Below are positions 1 to 7,600 of a DNA stretch of 33,653 bases, piece after piece. The notes below the pieces were generated by a model. It did no database searches. It was not told the origin of the DNA and saw nothing but the letters and a program-made list of their open reading frames with translations. Each line of letters starts with the position of its first letter. Within the stretch, counting starts at the first letter, position 1. Both the position numbers and the translations under genes were made by a program. Location: positions 1-33,653 of the IMG/VR virus record IMGVR_UViG_3300020159_000733; one strand, written 5' to 3'. Source of the stretch: a virus.

Positions 1-1
1 A

Positions 2-169
2 GACGGAATAGGGTTGCATGACGATAGCACCTTAGCCTTAAGCGCAGCAGACTATAGCGTGAGCATGGGCGATGGAGAGCCCCCCCGGCAGGGCGATTCG
101 GGCGGGGCGGCTGCATATGCACCCCCCGCTGTCGATACACTCCAAAATCCATCAACCGACGAAAAATAA
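2..169 (+). CDS. C-terminal end of an unidentified gene (partial)
   Basis: An open frame runs without a stop from the left edge to TAA at 167-169, giving about 55 residues that end in NPSTDEK. The tail is Gly/Ala/Pro-rich and looks unstructured (APPAVDTLQ). Its position upstream of terL is where many phages carry the small terminase subunit, so a TerS C-terminus is possible, but nothing in the residues proves it. The true start lies outside the window. The frame might also be chance, because it is short. About 80 nt of C-rich then AT-rich noncoding DNA separate it from the HNH gene that follows. Confidence 0.45.
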   Translation, partial: DGIGLHDDSTLALSAADYSVSMGDGEPPRQGDSGGAAAYAPPAVDTLQNPSTDEK

Positions 170-248
170 AAAGGTTTACGCCAACACCCCCCTTCCCCCC
201 TTATATCATATATGTCATCCTCATTTTTTATAAAAAAGGAGATGCCAT

Positions 249-725
249 ATGTCCCGCAAAAAGAGTGTTGAGGAGAAGATTGAAGACCATTTGTTTAGAA
301 AGACCAGACGAGATGAGAAAGGCTGTTTACTTTGGGTTGGTCCGACAAACCCAAGTGGATATGGCAAGATGGATTTTGAAAATGGCAAAAAACGCATGAG
401 GCTTACTGCACATAGAGCAGCATATACAATTGCATATGGAAAAATACCTGACGCAAGCTATGTCTGCCACAAGTGTGATGTGAAAATATGCTGTGAGCCG
501 TCTCATTTATTTTTAGGAACAGCCAAGATTAACTACAATGATATGATTCAAAAAGGCCGAGGCCGTAGGTCTGGTGAGTCGGAATTGCAAAAGAAGGTTA
601 GGGAAATGTGCCTTCGCGGGGAGCGCCCTTCGACAATCAGGAAGATGCTTGGGGTAGATCAGGAGTCAATTTATCGCCGCGCAGCAGACCTTTGGTTCGA
701 GCATATCAGCTCTCAGAAAGGCTAG
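249..725 (+). CDS. Free-standing HNH homing endonuclease (HNH_3 type)
   Basis: A 158-residue protein with the HNH_3 layout: GCLLW near residues 25-29, NPSGYG at 34-39, AHRAAY at 54-59, HKCD at 74-77, CCEPSHL at 81-87 and the trailing GTAKINYNDMIQKGRG. HKCD and NPSH-like residues form the metal/catalytic core of this family. After residue 120 a small helix-turn-helix (STIRKMLGVDQESIYRR) probably binds DNA, as in homing endonucleases. The start is set by AAGGAG at 237-242, six bases before ATG. The gene is visibly richer in A and T than terL five bases downstream, suggesting recent acquisition. Function is likely homing into HNH-free relatives. A role in packaging, proposed for some terminase-adjacent HNH proteins, is possible but less likely for this subfamily. 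Confidence 0.87.
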   Translation: MSRKKSVEEKIEDHLFRKTRRDEKGCLLWVGPTNPSGYGKMDFENGKKRMRLTAHRAAYTIAYGKIPDASYVCHKCDVKICCEPSHLFLGTAKINYNDMIQKGRGRRSGESELQKKVREMCLRGERPSTIRKMLGVDQESIYRRAADLWFEHISSQKG

Positions 726-729
726 GCCA

Positions 730-2121
730 ATGTCCCAAAAAAATACATTCATTGAGTTCATCGAGCTGTACGGGGACGACCCTGTTGGCTTCGTGACGAA
801 CGTCCTGGGGGCGAAGCCGCAGCCGTGGCAGGAGGAGTTCCTGAAGAAGATCGCGCGCTCGGAACGGCGAATCAGCGTGCGAGCGGGACACGGTGTCGGG
901 AAGTCCACGGCGTGCTCATGGGCGCTGATCTGGCACATGTGCTGCCGTTATCCACAGAAATCTATCGTGACTGCACCGACTGCAAGCCAGCTTTTTGATG
1001 CTTTGTTTGCGGAGCTGAAGTCCTGGCTGAACAAGCTGCCGCCGGTCCTACGCGAGAGCTTTGAGGTCTACAGCGACAAGATCACGTTCAAGGCCGCGCC
1101 GGAGAGCAGCTTCATCAGCGCGAGAACGAGCAGCAGCGAGAGGCCGGAGGCGTTAGCTGGAGTTCACTCGGAGCATGTCTTGCTGGTGGTTGACGAGGCG
1201 AGCGCTGTGCCTGAGCCAATATTCGAGGCGGCGGCTGGCTCGATGTCGGGACACAGCGCGACGACGATCCTGATTTCCAACCCGACCAAAAACAGCGGTC
1301 TTTTCTACAAGACGCATCATGAGCTGTCGTCTGACTGGAACCGGATGCATGTGAGCTGTCTGAACAATCCGCTCGTTGCTGCTGACTTCGTGGCGCAGAT
1401 CAAGGCGACGTATGGGGAGGAGAGCAACGCTTTCCGCATACGTGTGCTTGGCGAGTTTGCGCTTGGGGATGACGACACGCTGATCCCTGCGGAGCTGGTG
1501 GACGGCGCGATGATCCGGGACATCACGGTGAGCCCCAGCGAGCCGATGATCTACGGGATCGACGTTGCGCGCTTTGGCACGGACAGGACGGCGCTGTGCA
1601 AGAGACGCGGGAACGTGGTGATTGAGATCAAGTCCTGGGGCGGCTTGGACCTGATGCAGACCGTTGGCGTCGTTGTGAACGAAGCGAAGATGGATAGCCC
1701 TGACGAGATCTGCGTGGACACGATTGGCCTTGGGGGCGGAGTTGCAGATCGTCTTCGCGAGCAGGGTTTCAATGTGCGGGATGTAAACGTCTCGGAAAGT
1801 ACAGCGATGAACCCGAACGCGCATCGTTTGCGGGACGAGCTGTGGATGTCGGTCAAGGACTGGCTGGCGACCCGTGCGGCTAAGCTGCCGAAGGACGACG
1901 GTCTGCGGCATGAGCTGGTTGCGCCCAGGTACACGTTCCAGAGCAACGGGAAGATGGTGGTTGAGTCCAAGGATTCGATGCGGAAGAGGCGGATGCGGTC
2001 GCCAGACTTGGCGGATGCGCTGTGCCTGACATTTGCTGGCACTGCTGCTATGGTAGGTGGACGGGCGTTGGCGTGGAAGCCGGGTAAGCCTTTGTCTCGT
2101 GGGATACGGGGTATTGTGTGA
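730..2121 (+). CDS. terL: Terminase large subunit (packaging ATPase/nuclease)
   Basis: A 463-residue packaging motor. The N-terminal ATPase has Walker A GHGVGKST at residues 53-60 and Walker B LLVVDEAS at 151-158. The C-terminal RNase H-like nuclease has acidic motifs GIDVARFGTD (276-285), CVDTIGLGGG (328-337) and SPDLADAL near 440. It docks on the portal, pumps DNA into the procapsid and cuts concatemers. Length and domain order are normal. The start is the first ATG after the HNH gene and keeps the usual N-terminal adenine-binding region (KPQPWQEEFLKKI). A small terminase is not identified inside the window; it may be the truncated gene at the left edge. Confidence 0.96.
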   Translation: MSQKNTFIEFIELYGDDPVGFVTNVLGAKPQPWQEEFLKKIARSERRISVRAGHGVGKSTACSWALIWHMCCRYPQKSIVTAPTASQLFDALFAELKSWLNKLPPVLRESFEVYSDKITFKAAPESSFISARTSSSERPEALAGVHSEHVLLVVDEASAVPEPIFEAAAGSMSGHSATTILISNPTKNSGLFYKTHHELSSDWNRMHVSCLNNPLVAADFVAQIKATYGEESNAFRIRVLGEFALGDDDTLIPAELVDGAMIRDITVSPSEPMIYGIDVARFGTDRTALCKRRGNVVIEIKSWGGLDLMQTVGVVVNEAKMDSPDEICVDTIGLGGGVADRLREQGFNVRDVNVSESTAMNPNAHRLRDELWMSVKDWLATRAAKLPKDDGLRHELVAPRYTFQSNGKMVVESKDSMRKRRMRSPDLADALCLTFAGTAAMVGGRALAWKPGKPLSRGIRGIV

Positions 2122-2136
2122 TGGCGTGGCTAACTT

Positions 2137-2165
2137 TTGTCTCTTTAGGGCGGCTGTGCTAGATT
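2137..2165 (+). promoter_or_regulatory. Candidate promoter for spike/fibre operon
   Basis: TTGTCT at 2137-2142 and TAGATT at 2160-2165 are separated by 17 bases and lie in the short gap between terL and the next gene. The arrangement fits a sigma70-type promoter. The call rests only on spacing and similarity and no second copy was found. Confidence 0.35.
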
Positions 2166-2193
2166 GCTTGCGGTATTTCTTGGGAGTTGAGCC

Positions 2194-2433
2194 ATGTCCG
2201 GTCCTGGTGTTCAGGCAGCTATTCCGACGTATGCTGAGGCAATTACGAAATCGGATACGGCGACCAATGCGTTTTCTTACATCTACGTTGGAACGACCGG
2301 AAACGTCGTTGTGACGACCGAGGACGGGCAGGTTGTGACGTTCACGGCTGTCCCTGCTGGTCAGTACATCTGGGTGCGGACGCGCCGTGTGATGGCTGCA
2401 ACCACGGCCTCCAACATGGTTGGGTTGCGCTGA
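2194..2433 (+). CDS. Small spike-base-like structural protein
   Basis: 79 residues with the pattern AFSYIYVGTTGNVVVTTEDG, then VTFTAVPAGQYIWVRTRRV and a terminal TASNMVGLR. This resembles the small phage spike-base proteins found beside fibre genes (the RCAP_Rcc01079 type), which are beta-rich and assemble at the base of a spike. GGGAG at 2182-2186 is seven bases before ATG. Its TGA overlaps the ATG of the following large spike/fibre gene, implying translational coupling and joint assembly. The family call is from memory of the motif; the structural role is inferred. Confidence 0.7.
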   Translation: MSGPGVQAAIPTYAEAITKSDTATNAFSYIYVGTTGNVVVTTEDGQVVTFTAVPAGQYIWVRTRRVMAATTASNMVGLR

Positions 2434-4220
2434 TGCTTCTGGGGATGCGGTCGGCACTGCTGGGGTCAGTCCCCGCCCTCAACCTGCCGTTCGCCCTGAC
2501 CGGCACGCTCGATCCGCGCATCACGTTCTCGCGCCCGTCGCTGGCGACGATGTACGACAGCACGGGGAAGCTGACGTATGCGCCGAATAATTTGCTCTTA
2601 CATTCTAACACGTTCACAAACGCAGTATGGACCAAGACGAACTCGCCAACGCTGTTGGCTGGTGTTGCAGATCCTGTTGGCGGCACTGCGGCCACGCGCA
2701 TTACCACAACCGCAAATGACACTTTTTTGTACAACTCTGTAACAGCGCAGACCGGCGTTTCGACTTTGAGTTCGATATGGGTTCGGCGCGTCAGCGGAAG
2801 CGGCCAAGTTATTTTATTCACGACGATTAGTAACGTCGGGTCAGTAATTACCCCCACGTCAACGTGGGCGCAATATTCCACAAGCGGCCCTATTTCGACA
2901 GGGACGGATGTTTATTGCGGTTTGATCGTCGCAACGGCAGGCGATGTGCTAGAAGTGTATGCGGCGACGGCTTCTGTCACCACTTATGAAACCGCGCCTC
3001 GCACTGCAGATCAGGTCATTACCACCTCCGCCGCCTACTACGGCCCTCGCTTTGATTACAACCCGGCCACGCTGGTCGCGCGCGGCCTGCTGATCGAGGA
3101 AGCGCGGACGAATATTTGTTTGCGCTCGCAAGAGATGGACAACGCTTCGTGGATAGCGGTTTCTGCATCGGTTACGCCTAACGCACTAACCGCGCCGGAT
3201 GGCACCACGTCCGCTGAAAAAATAATAGAAAACTCACTTAATGCAACCCACTATATCTATCAGAGTATAACATTTACAACAGCGGCATATACTTTATCGG
3301 TGTATGCTAAAGCGGGCGAGCGTTCGTGGTTGCGTTTTCGTTATGATGGCGGGATCGAGGTAGCGACTTATTTTAACCTCGCCACTGGTACGATTGGAAC
3401 AGTAGGTGCAAGCCATACAGCCACGATGACCGCTGTTGGCAACGGTTGGTATCGCTGCACTGTTACAAGGACGGCGACGGCTGGAACAGAGTATATCGTC
3501 ATAGGCCCAACGACTGGGGATGCAGTATCGTCATACCTTGGTGACGGAGTTTCAGGAATTTACGCATGGGGTTCTCAAGCCGAACTCGGCTCCTTCGCCA
3601 CCAGCTACATTCCCACCGCAGCAAGCGCTATCGCTCGCTCGGCGGACAGCGTGAGCATGACGGGGACGAACTTCTCAAGCTGGTATAACCAGACGCAGGG
3701 GACGTTTGTTGTAAACTCATCAACATTCAGGGCCGCTGGGTCTTCTTATGGTTCGATCATTGAGCCAAATGACGGAACAGCATCCAACAGAATATCGCTC
3801 GGCAACGTCGGTGTGAGCGGTTATCAAGAAGTTCAAGCATCAGGCGCGCAGCAAGCCTTGTGGAACGAAGGGACGGCGAACAACAACAATGCTTACGCCA
3901 GCAACGCTTCTGTAAAACTTGCATTGGCATATGCAACAAACGATGCAAATAGAGCCTTGGACGGAACGCTTGGCACAACCGACGCGACTTTCACGCCGCC
4001 CGTTGTTAATCGCATGGATATAGGAAGCGATTTTGCTACGCGCAGGCTCAACGGCCACATCGCCTCCCTCGCCTACTACAACACGCGCCTCCCGAATGCG
4101 ACTTTGCAGAGCCTGACGCTTCCCGTCATTGCTGATTACTATTTCCTTGTGACCGCAGGCGGCGACCAGCTTACTGACGCGAGCGGCAACGCTCTCTACA
4201 CCATCCCGCTTTATTCGTGA
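2433..4220 (+). CDS. Head-spike/tail-fibre-like adhesin
   Basis: 595 residues, rich in Ser, Thr, Ala and Gly with alternating beta patterns. Two copies of a jelly-roll-like module can be seen: one starts NNLLLHSNTFTNAVWTKTN and the second TNICLRSQEMDNASWIAVS, followed by TAAYTLSVYAKAGERSWLRF and NGWYRCTVTRTAT. These are the signatures of phage head-spike fibre/carbohydrate-binding modules. The C-terminus (NGHIASLAYYNTRLPNATLQSLT) is like a concanavalin-type lectin fold. It probably binds the host surface. It starts by TGATG overlap with the spike-base gene. Whether it sits on the head or the tail cannot be decided from sequence. Confidence 0.72.
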   Translation: MLLGMRSALLGSVPALNLPFALTGTLDPRITFSRPSLATMYDSTGKLTYAPNNLLLHSNTFTNAVWTKTNSPTLLAGVADPVGGTAATRITTTANDTFLYNSVTAQTGVSTLSSIWVRRVSGSGQVILFTTISNVGSVITPTSTWAQYSTSGPISTGTDVYCGLIVATAGDVLEVYAATASVTTYETAPRTADQVITTSAAYYGPRFDYNPATLVARGLLIEEARTNICLRSQEMDNASWIAVSASVTPNALTAPDGTTSAEKIIENSLNATHYIYQSITFTTAAYTLSVYAKAGERSWLRFRYDGGIEVATYFNLATGTIGTVGASHTATMTAVGNGWYRCTVTRTATAGTEYIVIGPTTGDAVSSYLGDGVSGIYAWGSQAELGSFATSYIPTAASAIARSADSVSMTGTNFSSWYNQTQGTFVVNSSTFRAAGSSYGSIIEPNDGTASNRISLGNVGVSGYQEVQASGAQQALWNEGTANNNNAYASNASVKLALAYATNDANRALDGTLGTTDATFTPPVVNRMDIGSDFATRRLNGHIASLAYYNTRLPNATLQSLTLPVIADYYFLVTAGGDQLTDASGNALYTIPLYS

Positions 4221-4229
4221 GGGCCTGAC

Positions 4230-5315
4230 ATGCCTAACATACCCATTTCCGCATTCACCGTCCCAGCGAACACCGTCGGCATCGGGGCCACTGGCTACTC
4301 GCTGACGGGCTCTGCGTCTGCGAGCTTCGTGGACCTCGCGGGCACGTGGAACACATCCGGCACGCCCACCGCGATCAAGCTCAACATCACCGACACGGCG
4401 AGCAATGCGGCCTCGCTGCTGATGGATTTGCAGGTGGGGGGTGCGAGCCAAGCGTCTATTGATAAGCGCGGAACATTTACTTTTGCTGCTCCTGCGTCTG
4501 GCACGGCCCCAAGCCGCCCCGGCGTTGGGAACTGGTTCGGTAGCCTTGCTCTTTTTGGCAACAGTGGCACGTTGGCAGCTACGGTTTCAAACACTGCTAT
4601 GAATTTTGGGACTAGCTATCAGCTTGCTTGGAACCTCGACCTCATCCTCACCCGCCGTGGCGCTGCGAACCTGCGCCTTGGCGCTGCGGACGCCGCAACG
4701 CCCGTCGCGCAGACCCTCAGCGTCCAGAGCGTGGTCGCAGGCACGACGAACACCGCCGGGACGAACCTCACCATCACCGGCTCTCAGGGCACCGGCACGG
4801 GCGCTGGCGGCTCGCTGATCTTTCAGGTTGCGCCTGCTGGGTCGAGCGGCTCGGCGCAGAATGCGTTGGCGACGGCGCTGACGATTGGAAGCGACCGCAA
4901 CATCACAATGTGGGGCAATGGCGCTGCGTTCTACTTTGAGTCAGCAAGCGGCTTTGAGTATTCTGGCAGCGGCACCATAGCCGTTCGCTCGGCTGGCGCG
5001 CGTATGGCCGCTTTTAAGGTCACAGGCTCTGGGCAGGTTTGCTTTAGCGTCGGTGCGGTAGTTGGTTTTACATCTGGAGCTGCCGAGTCAACGTCGCTCG
5101 ACACCATCCTCGCCCGCGAAGCCGCTGGTGTAACTGGCGTGCGCGGGGCTAACACGACGACCGGAGGCGCTCTCGGCTTTATCGAGCAGACCGCTCCCGC
5201 CGCACCAGCAGCCAACGGCGTCCGCATCTACGCGGTTGATAACGGTTCAGGTAAGACACAGTTGATGGCGCTCTTCGCCACGGGCGCAGCGCAACAGATC
5301 GCGATTGAGCCATAA
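4230..5315 (+). CDS. Fibre-like structural protein
   Basis: 361 residues dominated by small and hydroxylated residues. The middle part contains TNTAGTNLTITGSQGTGTGA then a stretch ending GSAQNALATALTIGSDRNI, a pattern seen in phage fibre and appendage proteins. The C-terminus (APAAPAANGVRIYAVDNGSG then KTQLMALFATGAAQQIAIEP) is a typical fibre tip module. No enzymatic motif is visible. It lies nine bases after the adhesin gene and probably belongs to the same appendage. ATG at 4230 follows a weak GAGGG. Confidence 0.62.
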   Translation: MPNIPISAFTVPANTVGIGATGYSLTGSASASFVDLAGTWNTSGTPTAIKLNITDTASNAASLLMDLQVGGASQASIDKRGTFTFAAPASGTAPSRPGVGNWFGSLALFGNSGTLAATVSNTAMNFGTSYQLAWNLDLILTRRGAANLRLGAADAATPVAQTLSVQSVVAGTTNTAGTNLTITGSQGTGTGAGGSLIFQVAPAGSSGSAQNALATALTIGSDRNITMWGNGAAFYFESASGFEYSGSGTIAVRSAGARMAAFKVTGSGQVCFSVGAVVGFTSGAAESTSLDTILAREAAGVTGVRGANTTTGGALGFIEQTAPAAPAANGVRIYAVDNGSGKTQLMALFATGAAQQIAIEP

Positions 5316-5356
5316 TGCAGCACATCGCCACTATTCCCGTCATTAAGAGAAACCAC

Positions 5357-5530
5357 ATGCTCACAGTAACTTTCACGCAAGAAGACCTAAACTCGCTTTC
5401 TGCCTTACTCGATGTCGCAGTGAAGGCATCCGGCATCCAAGGCGCTCGCGCCGCGCTGCCGATCATCGACAAGCTGGAGAGGGCCGTGGCTCAGGCCAAC
5501 GCGCCGCAACCTGAAGTGGAGACTGAATAA
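5357..5530 (+). CDS. Small conserved phage protein
   Basis: 57 residues beginning MLTVTFTQEDLNSLSALLDV, with a helical middle and an acidic end. The family is not recognised by function; similar short proteins often sit beside fibre genes. An upstream in-frame ATG at 5315 overlaps the previous stop (TAATG) and would add 14 residues. 5357 is preferred because an AAGAGA element precedes it and its product begins directly with the beta-strand/helix unit. Its last base overlaps the next ATG (TAATG). Confidence 0.6.
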   Translation: MLTVTFTQEDLNSLSALLDVAVKASGIQGARAALPIIDKLERAVAQANAPQPEVETE

Positions 5531-5922
5531 TGGCTATCATCGACTACGGCGTCAAAAGCCCTAACCTCACTCTTGATGTCGAAATGGAGCTGTCCGACGC
5601 GGACAGCGAGCGCGTCGTCACGTACCTGATGGCCGCAACGCCCTACGGCACGGTGACCGAGAATGTCATCACCGACATCCCGAACCCGGCCTACAGCCCC
5701 GACCAGCCCGATCCGCTCGATCCGCCCGAATACATCCAGCAACAGGCGTGGGTGTCGCGACAGGCTACGCCGACAGAGGCAGTTACGGCTTACGCTGAGG
5801 CCGTCATTAACGACATCTTCAATCAGGCGTTCGCGTGGGATCAGTCTCAGGCCGCTGCCGCCGCCGCCGCTGCCGTGCCGCCGATCACGCCGATCAGCCC
5901 GCCAGCTCCAGTGCCAGCCTAA
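5530..5922 (+). CDS. Hypothetical protein with Ala tract and Pro-rich tail
   Basis: 130 residues. The first 45 look folded (MAIIDYGVKSPNLTLDVEME). A proline-rich linker (NPAYSPDQPDPLDPPEY) follows, then a helix, a run of eight alanines and a proline-rich end. It lies in the appendage gene cluster with TAATG junctions on both sides, so it is probably co-translated with its neighbours. The function is unknown; a chaperone or minor appendage part is possible. Confidence 0.6.
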   Translation: MAIIDYGVKSPNLTLDVEMELSDADSERVVTYLMAATPYGTVTENVITDIPNPAYSPDQPDPLDPPEYIQQQAWVSRQATPTEAVTAYAEAVINDIFNQAFAWDQSQAAAAAAAAVPPITPISPPAPVPA

Positions 5923-6809
5923 TGATCCTGACGCAGATGGGAGAAGCGTTCACGCGGGTAGAGATACCTGCGTTGACGCAGTATCACCCCTGCAACCCGT
6001 CGATCATCAAGCACGGCAACGAATATCTCGCGACGGTTCGCGGCTGCAATTACGACTTGCAACGCGGCTATCACTTCACGATTGGATCATCGCCCTCCAG
6101 GACGCCGGACAGCCAGAACTACCTGGCGCAGCTCACATCCGATCTGTCGGTCTACAAATACTGGTTCATCGAGGATCGGCATATACGCTCTGACCCCAGG
6201 GCGCTTGATGGGCTGGAGGATCTGCGGCTTTTCGAGTATCAGGGCGAGACGTGGGTGATGGCGTCCGCACTGCATTACACCCCAACGCCCAAAAACATCA
6301 TCGTCCTGTGCGTGCTCAAGGATAACGTCTTGCGCAGCCCGATCTTTATTGAGTCGCCAAAGAACGCGCCCGTTGAGAAGAACTGGATGCCGCTCGTCAA
6401 AGGCAATGACCTGTATTTCGTCTACAAGACATCGCCTTACGAGCTGTACAAGCTAACCAGCGGCAAGCTGACGAAGATCGACACGCAGAACACCACCGAG
6501 AACTGGCCTGAAGAGTTGTCGGGATCATCCTGCGTTGTTCCCTATGAGGACGGCTACATCGCCGTTGTGCATCGCAAAACGATAGACCAGAGAAAGCGGC
6601 TGCATTTCTACCGGCACCATCTCATCAAGTTCGATGCGAACATGCAGCCGAGCCGATTTGGTCAGCGTTTCTCGTTTGAAGACGAGCGTGTTGAGTTCTG
6701 TTCAGGGATTGCATTTGATGGTGATGATGTCCTGCTGAGCTATGGACTTATGGATCAAAAAGCTGTTCTCCTGAAGATGTCAAAAGACAGTTTGAGGAGG
6801 CTGTTTTGA
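5922..6809 (+). CDS. Beta-propeller glycosidase/phosphorylase-like protein
   Basis: 295 residues with repeated blade-like segments: NPSIIKHGNEYLATVRG, LEDLRLFEYQGETWVMAS, EKNWMPLVKGNDLYFVYKTS, GSSCVVPYEDGYIAVVHR and VEFCSGIAFDGDDVLLSYGL. This recalls the five-bladed propeller of GH130-type mannoside phosphorylases and related glycosidase-like proteins (the NP, ED(L)R, W.P and EFC..I positions). The substrate is unknown. It is followed with a 4-base overlap by a glycosyltransferase, so the two may build or trim a surface or virion glycan. ATG 5922 overlaps the preceding stop; a longer GTG start at 5835 would lie inside the previous gene and add an Arg-rich unnatural leader. Confidence 0.62.
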   Translation: MILTQMGEAFTRVEIPALTQYHPCNPSIIKHGNEYLATVRGCNYDLQRGYHFTIGSSPSRTPDSQNYLAQLTSDLSVYKYWFIEDRHIRSDPRALDGLEDLRLFEYQGETWVMASALHYTPTPKNIIVLCVLKDNVLRSPIFIESPKNAPVEKNWMPLVKGNDLYFVYKTSPYELYKLTSGKLTKIDTQNTTENWPEELSGSSCVVPYEDGYIAVVHRKTIDQRKRLHFYRHHLIKFDANMQPSRFGQRFSFEDERVEFCSGIAFDGDDVLLSYGLMDQKAVLLKMSKDSLRRLF

Positions 6810-7480
6810 ACCTATCTATTTGCATTCCTGCACGAGAAACCGTGCATTCTGCGTTTGCGTATGATCTGTGCCTGCTTTCAACTTATTGGTACGCCAAGAG
6901 CCCGCCAGGCTCCGCGCTTAACATCCACATGGTCAACGGGACTTTGATCGCAGACCAGCGGCAGAAGCTGGCGGTAATGGCCTTGCAGCACAAAGCCGAT
7001 TACGCGCTGTTTTTGGATAGCGACATGCGGTTTCCGCGAGATATTGCGCATCGTCTCATGGCGCATGATAAGGACATCGTGGCCTGCAACTACTCGACGC
7101 GCAGGATGCCGCCAAAAACCGTGGCGTGGTCGGACTTCTCGATGCAGAAGTTCATCACGTCGCATGATCGCGAAGGGATTGAGCCCATTGACGCGATTGG
7201 CATGGGGGCGATGCTGGTAAAGACCGAGGTCTTCCAGAAGCTGCCCCCGCCTTGGTTCCAAGTCGTTTACTCCAAGGGCGCGCAGGCGTTCATTGGCGAG
7301 GATATCTACTTCTGCCAGTTGGCGAAGGCGCACGGGTTCAAGATCCACGTTGACCATGACGCCAGCAAGCAGGTCCGACACATTGGGTCTTTTGAGTTCA
7401 GCCACGATCATGTGGCTGCTTTCCAGGAGAAAGACGATGAAGGGCATGAAGGGTCAGAAGAAGGTGGCCTCTGTACTTAG
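6806..7480 (+). CDS. Glycosyltransferase (GT-A, family 2-like)
   Basis: 224 residues beginning MNLSICIPARETVHSAFAYD, with YALFLDSDMRFP carrying the DxD metal/nucleotide-sugar motif and IGMGAMLVKTEVF plus FIGEDIYFCQLAKAHGF, which are acceptor-side features of GT-A enzymes. It likely transfers a sugar to a phage or host glycan in the cytoplasm. The start is TTG, overlapping the previous stop as TTGA, and is supported by GAGGAGG a few bases upstream. No ATG upstream would preserve the N-terminal strand. The C-terminus overlaps the next small gene by 44 bases. Confidence 0.78.
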   Translation: MNLSICIPARETVHSAFAYDLCLLSTYWYAKSPPGSALNIHMVNGTLIADQRQKLAVMALQHKADYALFLDSDMRFPRDIAHRLMAHDKDIVACNYSTRRMPPKTVAWSDFSMQKFITSHDREGIEPIDAIGMGAMLVKTEVFQKLPPPWFQVVYSKGAQAFIGEDIYFCQLAKAHGFKIHVDHDASKQVRHIGSFEFSHDHVAAFQEKDDEGHEGSEEGGLCT

Positions 7481-7598
7481 AGAGTTTAAGGGCGGCTCCC
7501 TGCATAGTGGCAAGGGCGGTCCTGTGGTAAAGTCGCCTAAGCAGGCGGTTGCCATCGCGCTTTCTGAAGCGGGCATGGCGAAGAAGAAGAGGAAGTAA
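7437..7598 (+). CDS. Small basic DUF6496-like protein
   Basis: 53 residues, strongly basic: MKGMKGQKKVASVLREFKGG, then LHSGKGGPVVKSPKQAVAIA and a Lys-rich end (MAKKKRK). The SGKGGPVVKSPKQAVAIALSEAG core is recognised from small phage and bacterial proteins of the DUF6496 type. Function is unknown; the basic ends suggest nucleic-acid contact. AGGAGA lies a few bases before ATG 7437. It overlaps the glycosyltransferase end by 44 bases and ends two bases before the portal start. Confidence 0.72.
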   Translation: MKGMKGQKKVASVLREFKGGSLHSGKGGPVVKSPKQAVAIALSEAGMAKKKRK

Positions 7599-7600
7599 CG

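Noticed and set aside
948-956. Perfect DnaA box TTATCCACA in terL, with another (reverse) at 27843-27851
   Set aside because: Single, unclustered copies inside coding sequence; not enough for an origin.
1153-2457. Long open frame of 434 codons on the minus strand across terL
   Set aside because: It is antisense to clear TerL motifs, with an Arg/His-rich composition typical of a shadow frame.
5835-5921. Longer start (GTG 5835) for the beta-propeller gene
   Set aside because: It would add 29 Arg/Ala-rich residues lying in the previous gene; ATG 5922 overlaps that gene's stop, as elsewhere in the operon.
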